A DNA stretch of 64,000 nucleotides from Pseudomonas putida (GTDB taxonomy: Bacteria; Pseudomonadota; Gammaproteobacteria; Pseudomonadales; Pseudomonadaceae). The position numbers and the translations under genes were made by a program. Shown one piece after another: positions 29,166 through 36,638 of the stretch; the stretch's first letter is position 1, and every line of letters begins with the position of its first letter. The notes beneath the pieces are model-generated. The model saw only the letters and a list, made by a program, of their open reading frames with translations. It was not told the origin of the DNA and ran no database searches. Where the stretch lies: assembly GCA_041879295.1 (NCBI GenBank), contig CP047152.1, positions 197,501-261,500 of the forward strand. Reading direction: 5' to 3'.

Positions 29166-29960
29166 ATGTCTGTTGCCAGCAATATCCATTCGCTACTTGC
29201 CCGCCTTCTGCCCGAGCGGGTCATCGCCCCTCCTGCCCCTGCAGGAAGGCGACAGCGGCTGTTCTCCGGTGTGGGCTTGCCCAGCCAGCGGTCACTGCTG
29301 GTCAACCGCCTGGATGAGGCCAACGACCTGCAGGCGGTGTATGTCGACCTGCGGCGCCAGGCATTGCAAGGCAGCGTGTCCGCATTGAACGATCTTGGCT
29401 GGATCTGGCTCAACGGCAAGTACTGGCGGGCCGATACCGTGCTGGCCGGGCACCTGTTGCGCATGGCGGCCCTGCAGGGCAATGCTGCTGCCTGGTTCAA
29501 CCTTGGGCAGCAACACTACTTCGGCAAAGGCATCGACCCTTCCTATGTGCAGGCGGCGGAGTGTTACCGGCAGGCCTTCGACCGCGGCATGCTGCATGCG
29601 GCCGCTGCACTGGGTGACCTGTATGAGGAGGAGGTGTGCGACGGTGACCTGGAGTGGCAGGTTGACCTGGTGCAGGCCTACCAGTGGTTCATGCGTGGCG
29701 CCGAACAGGGCGAGGCACGTTGTCGTTTTGAAGTGGGCTACCGGTTGATGCATGGGCTGCACGTAGAGGCCAACCTCAAGGCAGCGCTGTACTGGCTTGA
29801 GCTGGCAGCAGCGGCGGGGGTGGTGCAGGCGGCAGAGGAGCTGGCGGTGCACTTCAGCAGCCGTGATGCGGTGCGGTATCAGGAATGGCGGGACCGGGCG
29901 GTGCAGATGGGCAGTACATTGGCCTTGACCATGAAGCTGGAAGACCAGATCCAGCCCTGA
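29166..29960 (+). CDS. Sel1-repeat (TPR-like) protein
   Basis: A 264-residue protein with helical Sel1-like repeats from about residue 70 on: ALNDLGWIWLNGKYW, AAWFNLGQQHYFGKGIDPSYVQAAECYRQA (in parts), HAAAALGDLYEEE, AYQWFMRGAEQGEARCRFEVGY and AALYWLELAAAAGVVQAAEELA. Such alpha-alpha solenoids mediate protein-protein contacts. No lipobox or clear secretion signal is seen. Four in-frame starts occur at 29142, 29154, 29160 and 29166; the last is chosen because GAGG sits 6 nt upstream. It is monocistronic between the WYL regulator and the MarR operon. Partner unknown. Confidence 0.85.
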   Translation: MSVASNIHSLLARLLPERVIAPPAPAGRRQRLFSGVGLPSQRSLLVNRLDEANDLQAVYVDLRRQALQGSVSALNDLGWIWLNGKYWRADTVLAGHLLRMAALQGNAAAWFNLGQQHYFGKGIDPSYVQAAECYRQAFDRGMLHAAAALGDLYEEEVCDGDLEWQVDLVQAYQWFMRGAEQGEARCRFEVGYRLMHGLHVEANLKAALYWLELAAAAGVVQAAEELAVHFSSRDAVRYQEWRDRAVQMGSTLALTMKLEDQIQP

Positions 29961-30018
29961 GTATTTCTCTCCAGTGCTGCACAGGGATTGCGTAGATCCC
30001 GAACCCGGTGCAGCCCCT

Positions 30019-30042
30019 GTGTGCGGGTTTACCCGCGAAGCG
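30019..30042. repeat. Single REP-like palindrome
   Basis: tgtgcgggtttacccgcgaagcgc contains the P. putida REP core (GCGGGTttACCCGC) without a paired partner close by. Confidence 0.6.
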
Positions 30043-30132
30043 CGTCACCACTGGCTGAAAAATGAACAACATTTAACCCCCGGCTATCCGTCGCCCCCTG
30101 TTGACGACAGGGGGATGTTGGGGCGTATATTG

Positions 30133-30148
30133 ATAGTTAGCAAACTAT
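30133..30148. promoter_or_regulatory. Candidate MarR operator ATAGTTAGCAAACTAT
   Basis: A 16-bp near-perfect palindrome (two mismatched positions) ending 20 bp before the MarR start codon. Size and position fit autoregulation of the efflux operon. Inference from position. Confidence 0.55.
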
Positions 30149-30168
30149 GAATATATTTGGTTCTCTTC

Positions 30169-30621
30169 ATGTCCCTTGATCTCCTGCGCCTGCAAGTCAG
30201 CAGTGGCATGGTGGTTGCTGCCCGCCACTGGCGGCGCATCTGTCATACCGCCTTGACCGGCTACGGCATTTCCGAGGCCTGCGCTGCGCCGCTGCTGATG
30301 ATCGTGCGCCTGGGCGACGGCGTGCACCAGGTGGCTGTGGCCCAGGCTGCCGGCCTGGAAAGCCCGTCGCTGGTACGCCTGCTTGACCAACTGTGCAAAG
30401 CTGGCCTGGTGTGCCGCAGCGAGGACCCACTGGATCGCCGCGCCAAGGCACTGAGCCTGACGGCCGAAGGCCGTGCCCTGGCCGAAGCCATCGAAGCCGA
30501 ACTGGTGCGCTTGCGCCGCGATGTGCTCGGCGGTGTCGATCAGGCCGACCTGGAAGCTGCCTTGCGTGTGCTTCGTGCCTTCGAGGCTGCCGGCCTGGGC
30601 AACGCAGGCGGGGTGGCATGA
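30169..30621 (+). CDS. MarR family transcriptional regulator
   Basis: A 150-residue MarR-type regulator. The winged helix is at about 50-110 (VAVAQAAGLESPSLVRLLDQLCKAGLVCRSEDPLDRRAKALSL in parts, with the DPxDRRAK wing of the family), with dimerisation helices at both ends. The chosen ATG (30169, MSLDLLRLQ) is the first after the putative operator; an in-frame TTG lies at 30157. The stop codon overlaps the next start (ATGA), making it the first gene of a five-gene efflux operon. It likely represses the operon until an aromatic acid or phenolic ligand binds, as known for the family. Confidence 0.9.
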   Translation: MSLDLLRLQVSSGMVVAARHWRRICHTALTGYGISEACAAPLLMIVRLGDGVHQVAVAQAAGLESPSLVRLLDQLCKAGLVCRSEDPLDRRAKALSLTAEGRALAEAIEAELVRLRRDVLGGVDQADLEAALRVLRAFEAAGLGNAGGVA

Positions 30622-32705
30622 ACGGTTTCTTCAGCTCTGTCCCTCCGGCCCGTGACTGGTTCTACGGTGTGCGCACCTTCGGCGCGTCCATGATTGCCCT
30701 GTACATTGCTCTGCTCATGCAACTGCCGCGCCCCTATTGGGCCATGGCTACGGTGTACATCGTTTCCAGCCCGTTCGTCGGCCCGACCAGCTCCAAGGCG
30801 TTGTACCGTGCCATGGGCACGTTGCTCGGCGCAGGCGGGGCGATCTTCCTGGTGCCGCCGCTGGTACAGTCACCCTTGTTGTTGAGCATCGCCATCGCCC
30901 TGTGGACCGGCACCTTGCTGTTCCTTTCGCTGAACCTGCGCACGGCCAACAACTACGTGCTGATGCTGGCCGGTTATACCCTGCCGATGATTGCCCTGGC
31001 CGTGGTGGATAATCCGCTGGCAGTGTTCGATGTGGCCTCTTCTCGCGCGCAGGAAATCTGTTTGGGAATTGTCTGCGCGGCAGTCGTCGGGGCTATCTTC
31101 TGGCCACGCCGGCTGGCGCCGGTGGTAGTCGGTGCCACCGGAAACTGGTTCACCGAGGCGATTCGCTACAGCGACACCTACCTGGCCCGCGATGTCAGTG
31201 CCGACAAGGTCGGCGGGATGCGCGGGGTGATGGTCACCACCTTCAACTCGCTGGAGCTGATGATCGGTCAGCTCGCCCACGAAGGTGCCGGCCCGCATAC
31301 CCTGAAGAACGCCCGCGAATTGCGCGGGCGGATGATCCATCTGCTGCCGGTGATCGACGCCCTCGACGATGCACTGGTAGCCCTGGAAGGCCGCGCCCCG
31401 GCCCAGTTTGCCCAGGTTCAACCCGTGCTTGAAGCCGCTCGAGAATGGCTCAAAGGCACCGCCGACAGCGCTTCGGTAGCGCACTGGGCAACGTTGCACG
31501 AGCAGATCGGCCGCCTGCAGCCCGCTACAGCCGCCCTCGACCAACGCGCCGAGCTGCTGTTGTCCAACGCCCTGTACCGCCTGACCGAATGGGCCGACCT
31601 GTGGCAGGACTGCTGCACCCTGCAGCACGCCCTGCGTACCGATGATGCCAAGCCTTGGCGTGCGGTGTATCGCCACTGGCGGCTGGGCCGCCTGACAGCG
31701 TTTTTCGACCGTGGCCTGATGCTGTACTCGGTAGCCTCCACGGTCCTGGCTATCGTGGTCGCCTGCGGCCTGTGGATCGGCCTGGGCTGGAACGACGGCG
31801 CCAGTGCGGTCATCCTCGCGGCAGTTGCGTGTAGCTTCTTCGCCGCTATGGACGACCCAGCACCGCAGATCTACCGGTTCTTTTTCTGGACGCTGATGTC
31901 GGTCATCTTCTCCAGTCTGTACCTGTTTTTGGTACTGCCTAACCTGCACGACTTCCCGATGCTGGTGCTGGCCTTTGCCGTACCTTTCATCTGCATAGGT
32001 ACCCTGACTGTACAGCCGCGCTTCTACCTGGGCACCTTGCTGACCATCGTCAACACGTCGACCTTCATCAGCATCCAGGGCGCCTACGACGCCGACTTCT
32101 TCACCTTCCTCAACTCCAACCTTGCCGGCCCCGCGGGCCTCCTGTTCGCCTTTATCTGGACCCTGGTGATGCGCCCGTTCGGCGTGGAGCTGGCGGCCAA
32201 GCGCATGACCCGCTTCGCCTGGCGCGACATCGTTGAAATGACCGAGCCTGCGACGTTGGCCGAACACCGCCAGGTTGGCGTACAGATGCTCGACCGCCTG
32301 ATGCAGCACCTGCCACGTCTGTCGCAAACCGGCCAGGACAGTGGTGTGGCGCTGCGCGACCTGCGCGTGGGATTGAACCTGCTCGACCTGCTGGCGTACA
32401 TGCCGCGCGCCGGCCAGCAGGCTCGCGAGCGCCTGAACACTGTGGTCGAGGAAGTCGGCGCGCACTACGCCGCTTGCCTGCGTGCTGGCGAACGCCTGCA
32501 TGCCCCGGCCGCACTGTTACGCAACATGGAACGCGCTCGCCTGGCGCTTAACCTGGATGAGCTGTACGAGCGCGGCGATGCCCGCACCCACCTGCTGCAT
32601 GCCCTGAGCGGCCTGCGCCTGGCGCTGTTGCCGGGTGTGGAGGTGATGCTCGAGCCAGCTGAACAACCGCAACTGCCCCCCGGCCTCGACGGAGCACCCC
32701 TGTGA
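30618..32705 (+). CDS. FUSC-family aromatic acid efflux permease (AaeB-like)
   Basis: A 695-residue inner-membrane protein with the FUSC/AaeB layout: two blocks of hydrophobic helices (about 20-180 and 370-530) separated by a cytosolic segment (about 190-350), and a helical C-terminal tail. It starts at the ATG overlapping the MarR stop (MNGFFSSVPPARDWFYGVRTF). Followed with overlap by DUF1656 (AaeX-like), HlyD (AaeA-like) and a NodT channel, it forms a tripartite pump presumed to export aromatic carboxylic acids. Substrate specificity is inferred from AaeAB. Confidence 0.9.
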   Translation: MNGFFSSVPPARDWFYGVRTFGASMIALYIALLMQLPRPYWAMATVYIVSSPFVGPTSSKALYRAMGTLLGAGGAIFLVPPLVQSPLLLSIAIALWTGTLLFLSLNLRTANNYVLMLAGYTLPMIALAVVDNPLAVFDVASSRAQEICLGIVCAAVVGAIFWPRRLAPVVVGATGNWFTEAIRYSDTYLARDVSADKVGGMRGVMVTTFNSLELMIGQLAHEGAGPHTLKNARELRGRMIHLLPVIDALDDALVALEGRAPAQFAQVQPVLEAAREWLKGTADSASVAHWATLHEQIGRLQPATAALDQRAELLLSNALYRLTEWADLWQDCCTLQHALRTDDAKPWRAVYRHWRLGRLTAFFDRGLMLYSVASTVLAIVVACGLWIGLGWNDGASAVILAAVACSFFAAMDDPAPQIYRFFFWTLMSVIFSSLYLFLVLPNLHDFPMLVLAFAVPFICIGTLTVQPRFYLGTLLTIVNTSTFISIQGAYDADFFTFLNSNLAGPAGLLFAFIWTLVMRPFGVELAAKRMTRFAWRDIVEMTEPATLAEHRQVGVQMLDRLMQHLPRLSQTGQDSGVALRDLRVGLNLLDLLAYMPRAGQQARERLNTVVEEVGAHYAACLRAGERLHAPAALLRNMERARLALNLDELYERGDARTHLLHALSGLRLALLPGVEVMLEPAEQPQLPPGLDGAPL

Positions 32706-32914
32706 TTGGTGAACTGGATATCAGCGGGGTGTTCCTGCCCACGCTGCTGGTGATGATGTTTGGCACCTACCTGCTGTTCCTTGGGGTGCACGCGGTGCTG
32801 GTGCGCCTGCATTTCTACCGCCTGGTCTGGCACCGGGCGTTGTTCAACGTTGCTCTGTATGCCGTACTGCTTGGTGCGGTGGACCACTTTTGCCGAAACC
32901 TGATGCTGCCATGA
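32702..32914 (+). CDS. DUF1656 small membrane protein (AaeX-like)
   Basis: A 70-residue protein with two transmembrane helices (about 8-30 and 45-65) and the family N-terminus GELDISGVFLP. It starts at a GTG overlapping the stop of the FUSC gene, and its own stop overlaps the ATG of the HlyD gene. DUF1656 proteins accompany AaeA/AaeB pumps; the mechanistic role is not established. Confidence 0.9.
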   Translation: MIGELDISGVFLPTLLVMMFGTYLLFLGVHAVLVRLHFYRLVWHRALFNVALYAVLLGAVDHFCRNLMLP

Positions 32915-33786
32915 AAAAACCTATGCTGACCTTGGGCCGTGTGGTCCTGACCTTGCTGGTAGTGACCTTCGCCGCCGTGCTCGTGTGGCAGATGGTGGTC
33001 TACTACATGTTTGCCCCCTGGACCCGTGACGGCCACATACGCGCCGACGTGATCCAGATCGCCCCCGATGTGTCGGGATTGATCCAGAAGGTCGAGGTGC
33101 GCGACAACCAGACCGTCAAACGTGGCGACGTGCTGTTCACCATCGACCAGGACCGCTTCACCTTGGCCCTGCGTCAAGCCAAGGCAACCCTTGGCGAGCG
33201 CCAGGAGACCCTGGCCCAGGCTTCCCGCGAAGCGCAGCGCAACCGCAAGCTGGGCAACCTGGTGGCCGCCGAGCAACTGGAAGAAAGCCAGTCCCGCGAG
33301 GCCCGTGCCCGTTCAGCCGTCAGCGAGGCGCAAGTGGCTGTCGATACTGCCCAGCTCAACCTTGACCGCTCAGTGGTGCGCAGCCCGGTAGACGGCTACC
33401 TCAACGACCGCGCGCCGCGTAACCACGAGTTCGTCACCGCCGGCCGCCCGGTGCTGTCGGTGGTCGATAGCGCCTCGTACCATGTCGATGGCTACTTCGA
33501 GGAAACCAAGCTTGGCGGTATACACATCGGCGATGCCGTGGACATCCGTGTGATGGGCGACAATACCCGCCTGCGCGGCCATGTGCAGAGCTTTGCCGCT
33601 GGCATCGAAGACCGCGACCGTAGCAGTGGCGCCAACCTGCTGCCCAACGTCAACCCGGCGTTCAGTTGGGTACGCCTGGCCCAGCGCATTCCGGTGCGCA
33701 TCGCCTTTGACGAAGTGCCGCAAGACTTCCGCATGATCGCCGGGCGTACTGCCACGGTGTCGATCATCGAGGGCCAGCGCCCATGA
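32911..33786 (+). CDS. HlyD/EmrA-type periplasmic adaptor of the efflux pump
   Basis: A 291-residue membrane fusion protein: N-terminal transmembrane anchor (about 8-30, VVLTLLVVTFAAVLVWQMVV), barrel-sandwich start (about 45-75, GHIRADVIQIAPDVSGLIQKV with IAPDVSG signature), a short coiled-coil hairpin (about 85-150) and the second lipoyl half (VRSPVDGYLNDRAP). The ATG overlaps the DUF1656 stop; an upstream in-frame TTG is ignored. It links the FUSC permease to the NodT channel downstream. Confidence 0.92.
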   Translation: MKKPMLTLGRVVLTLLVVTFAAVLVWQMVVYYMFAPWTRDGHIRADVIQIAPDVSGLIQKVEVRDNQTVKRGDVLFTIDQDRFTLALRQAKATLGERQETLAQASREAQRNRKLGNLVAAEQLEESQSREARARSAVSEAQVAVDTAQLNLDRSVVRSPVDGYLNDRAPRNHEFVTAGRPVLSVVDSASYHVDGYFEETKLGGIHIGDAVDIRVMGDNTRLRGHVQSFAAGIEDRDRSSGANLLPNVNPAFSWVRLAQRIPVRIAFDEVPQDFRMIAGRTATVSIIEGQRP

Positions 33787-35198
33787 AACAGCTGATCCTG
33801 GCTGGCCTGTGCCTGTCGCTGGGGGCCTGCATGATGGTGGGCCCCGACTATGAGGTGCCTGGGGATGCGGCCGTGCAACGCAATGACCTGAACGGCCCGC
33901 TGCGCCAGGATGCCGACAGCGTCGTGTCGGCGCCGGTCCCCGAGGACTGGTGGCAGCTGTATCAGGATCAGCGGCTGAACGAGCTGGTGCGTCAGGCGCT
34001 GAGTGCCAACACCGAACTGCGCGTGGCGGCGGCCAACATCGCCAAAGCTCGCGCCCAGGTGGAGGTGGCGGAATCGCAAGGCGGCTTCAACGGTGGCGTC
34101 AAACTCGGCGCTCAGCGGTTGCAAGAGTCGGGCGAAGCCTTCCTGCAGCCTGAGAAGGTGCCGGTAGCCAACATCGGTGAGGCCATCATCAGTGCCTCGT
34201 ACCAGTTCGACCTGTGGGGCACCTTCAAGCGTGGTACCGAGGCTGCCAAGGCAAATGCCGACGCAGTGCAGGCCGCTGCCGACACTGCCCGCATCACGCT
34301 TGTGGCGGACGTGGTCAAGGCTTATACCCAGGTGTGCTCGGCCAACGAGGAACACCACATTGCCCGTGAGTCCCTCGATTTGCAGGAGCAAAGCGTGAAA
34401 CTCAACCAGCGCCTGCGCGATGCTGGGCGTGGCGATGAAACCCAGGTCACCCGCTCGCAGACCCAGTTCAAATCCTTGCGTGCCGAACTGCCACGCTTCA
34501 AGGCCGAACGCGAGACGGGCATGTACACCCTGGCCGCGCTGCTGGCCAAGCCGGTCGACCAGTTGCCTGCCGGTACCGCCGATTGCGCCGAGCTGCCGCA
34601 CCTGAACCAGCTGGTCCCGGTGGGCGATGGCGCGGCCCTGCTCAAGCGCCGCCCCGACGTGCGCCAGGCCGAACGCCAACTGGCTGCCGCCACCGCCTAT
34701 ATTGGCGTAGCCACTGGCGCTTTGTACCCGGACATCAGCATTGGCGCCCAGGTTGGCACCATCGGTATCCTGGAGAACCTTGGCGAGCCTTCGACCAACC
34801 GCTGGGGTTTTGGCCCGCAGATCAGCTGGAGCATCCCCACCAACGGCACCCGTGCCCGCATTCGCATGGCCGAAGCCTCGACCCAGGCGGCGCTGGCGCA
34901 TTTCGATGGCGTGGTGCTGAACGCCATTCGCGAGACCCAGACCCGGTTGGCGCAGTACAGCGCCTTGCTCGATCGGCGCGATGCGCTGGCCGAGGCGGAG
35001 AGGTCGGCGAAAGAAGCGGCGGATCAGACGCACCGGTATTACCAGGCGGGGCGTGAGTCGTTCCTGGCGGATTTGCAGGCGACGCGGACCTATACCGATA
35101 TGCGTGCGCAGTTGGCGGCGGCGAACAGCCAAGTGGCAATGGGGCAGATTGGGGTGTTTCTGGCGTTGGGTGGTGGGTGGAAGGAGACGGACAGGTAA
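33783..35198 (+). CDS. NodT-family outer-membrane efflux lipoprotein
   Basis: A 471-residue TolC-type channel subunit. The lipoprotein signal has lipobox LGAC (Cys17: MKQLILAGLCLSLGAC). Two outer-membrane-efflux-protein repeats follow (about 60-260, 275-465), including PEDWWQLYQDQRLNELV and the RRPDVRQAERQLAAA motif typical of NodT/OprM proteins. The start overlaps the HlyD stop (ATGA). It completes the MarR-FUSC-DUF1656-HlyD-NodT operon, whose four structural genes all overlap by 4 bp. Confidence 0.93.
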   Translation: MKQLILAGLCLSLGACMMVGPDYEVPGDAAVQRNDLNGPLRQDADSVVSAPVPEDWWQLYQDQRLNELVRQALSANTELRVAAANIAKARAQVEVAESQGGFNGGVKLGAQRLQESGEAFLQPEKVPVANIGEAIISASYQFDLWGTFKRGTEAAKANADAVQAAADTARITLVADVVKAYTQVCSANEEHHIARESLDLQEQSVKLNQRLRDAGRGDETQVTRSQTQFKSLRAELPRFKAERETGMYTLAALLAKPVDQLPAGTADCAELPHLNQLVPVGDGAALLKRRPDVRQAERQLAAATAYIGVATGALYPDISIGAQVGTIGILENLGEPSTNRWGFGPQISWSIPTNGTRARIRMAEASTQAALAHFDGVVLNAIRETQTRLAQYSALLDRRDALAEAERSAKEAADQTHRYYQAGRESFLADLQATRTYTDMRAQLAAANSQVAMGQIGVFLALGGGWKETDR

Positions 35199-35284
35199 TC
35201 ACTGGGACTTAATTAATACTATCAATATTGCTAGTGGCGGATACCCCTGTGTTTGAGCAAGATGTGGAGTCTGAACTTATGTAG

Positions 35285-36187
35285 ATGGAGGATACAGGGG
35301 TGAAAAGCCATGTGAATTACTCGCCTTATGGGTATCCGGGGCCAGGTGCTTTGAACTGTGTGCTTGGGTTCAATGGAGAGTATCGAAGTGATCTCTCAGG
35401 CTTCTACGTTCTCGGTAGAGGCGTCCGTTCATTTTCCTCCATCCTCATGCGCTTTTTGAGCCCGGATCCATATAGTCCATTTTCACTAGGTGGTTTGAAT
35501 ATCTATGCTTACTGTGCCGGCGATCCGGTTAATCGAGTCGACCGAAGCGGCTATTTTTTTTCAGCCGCCATGACACAAAAAATTCATCGTTGGCGGATTA
35601 GCGCGCAGCTCACTGTAACGTATCGTTATGCGCCTACCTCTAAGCAGTTCATTGATAGCCAGGCAGCCGGAATTGCGAAAAATTATGGTGGCTCCTTAAT
35701 ATCTACGTCATTTAAACAGAATCGTTTAAGAGTCATCGATAATGTGCAGAGGCTCGGCGTTCAGCATCCCAGAGAGCTAGGCGACATTGTTCGAAATATG
35801 GTGATTTTGCCTCAAGAACAGATGTCCAGTGCCGCAAAGGACCTTGGGCGAATTTTCAAGTCAAAACCTCGAAATTTCAGCGGTACGGCAGCGGGTTATC
35901 GAGGAATTCATGTCCGTTATAGTCCCCGTGGAAGAGTTCATGGCGAGACGCAGTTTCATACCAAGCAGCAAGCTTTCGCGATACTTCCTGAGAATGTAGC
36001 GCGCCCCGTGATAGGCGCAGACCTATACGATGCTTGGTCCTCCAAAGCTCAAGCTCAGGGATTTCATCCGGGGCAGGCCCACGAGCTTTATGAGATCTTC
36101 AGGGTGAGCGGTGACTCAAATAATATTAGGGAAATTTCCTTGGCGAACATTAGGGCATATTGGTCATTTATTGAGTCCTTAAATTAG
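35285..36187 (+). CDS. Orphan RHS-core protein with RelA/SpoT-like C-terminal domain (putative toxin)
   Basis: A 300-residue protein. Residues about 10-90 are a truncated RHS-associated core (NYSPYGYPG; LGFNGEYRSDLSGFYVLG; LMRFLSPDPYSPFSLGGLN; YCAGDPVNRVDRSG), after which polymorphic toxin tips begin. Residues about 140-275 look like a RelA/SpoT nucleotidyltransferase fold: SFKQNRLR (Lys144), GDIVRNMVIL (Asp167) in place of DxxGxR, GYRGIHV (204-210) for GYxSxH, and ETQFHT (Glu221, Gln223) for ExQxRT. This would predict (p)ppGpp/(p)ppApp synthesis or RNA pyrophosphorylation, but this is motif inference. A GTG at 35300 with GGAG upstream is an alternative start. Base composition is visibly AT-richer than the flanks, suggesting transfer. 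No full-length rhs N-terminus, VgrG or obvious immunity gene is adjacent. Confidence 0.75.
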   Translation: MEDTGVKSHVNYSPYGYPGPGALNCVLGFNGEYRSDLSGFYVLGRGVRSFSSILMRFLSPDPYSPFSLGGLNIYAYCAGDPVNRVDRSGYFFSAAMTQKIHRWRISAQLTVTYRYAPTSKQFIDSQAAGIAKNYGGSLISTSFKQNRLRVIDNVQRLGVQHPRELGDIVRNMVILPQEQMSSAAKDLGRIFKSKPRNFSGTAAGYRGIHVRYSPRGRVHGETQFHTKQQAFAILPENVARPVIGADLYDAWSSKAQAQGFHPGQAHELYEIFRVSGDSNNIREISLANIRAYWSFIESLN

Positions 36188-36638
36188 GAAGTGTGTGAGC
36201 ACAGTCATCATCTCCGATCTGTTCTGCCAGCAGCCAAGCATGCTGCTCGGCTGTACTGGTTATCTGCCCGTCGAATCTGAAATGGGAGATGGCCAAAATT
36301 GCTGATAGTGCCGCGCGGATACTAAGCGAGATGGTCAAGGCGCTGATCGATGATATGGAGCAAGTGGTGAACAAGGTGCGTCAATAGCCTTTAAGAACCT
36401 GAGCCCGTTGTGCGGCCCATCGCTGGTAAGCCAGCTCCCACATGATCAGAACAGGTTTTGAGGGCGCTGCAATACCTGTGGGAGCAGCTTGCCTGCGATC
36501 CAAAGGCAAAGCGCTCGGCCAACCCTCCCGCTTCACCTAATTTGCAGCAAGATTTTTCATGAAATCCGCCCTGCGGCCTTGAGCGAAGCAAAATGTAAGT
36601 GAACAATGTTCTCTTTCGCATTCCCTCCGAGACTGGCC
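36188..36638. other. 451-bp gene-poor gap after the RHS gene
   Basis: Contains a possible 32-codon ORF at 36289-36387 (MAKIADSAARILSEM..., helical, no recognised family), then an inverted pair of REP-like elements (36416-36501). No full gene, and no protein of the length expected for an immunity partner, is seen on either strand. Confidence 0.6.
36416..36501. repeat. Inverted pair of degenerate REP elements
   Basis: Left arm ccatcgctggtaagccagctcccaca (36416-36442) and right arm ctgtgggagcagcttgcctgcgat (36475-36499) are inverted copies of a diverged P. putida REP (GCTGGxAAGCCAGCTCCCAC). Confidence 0.7.
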
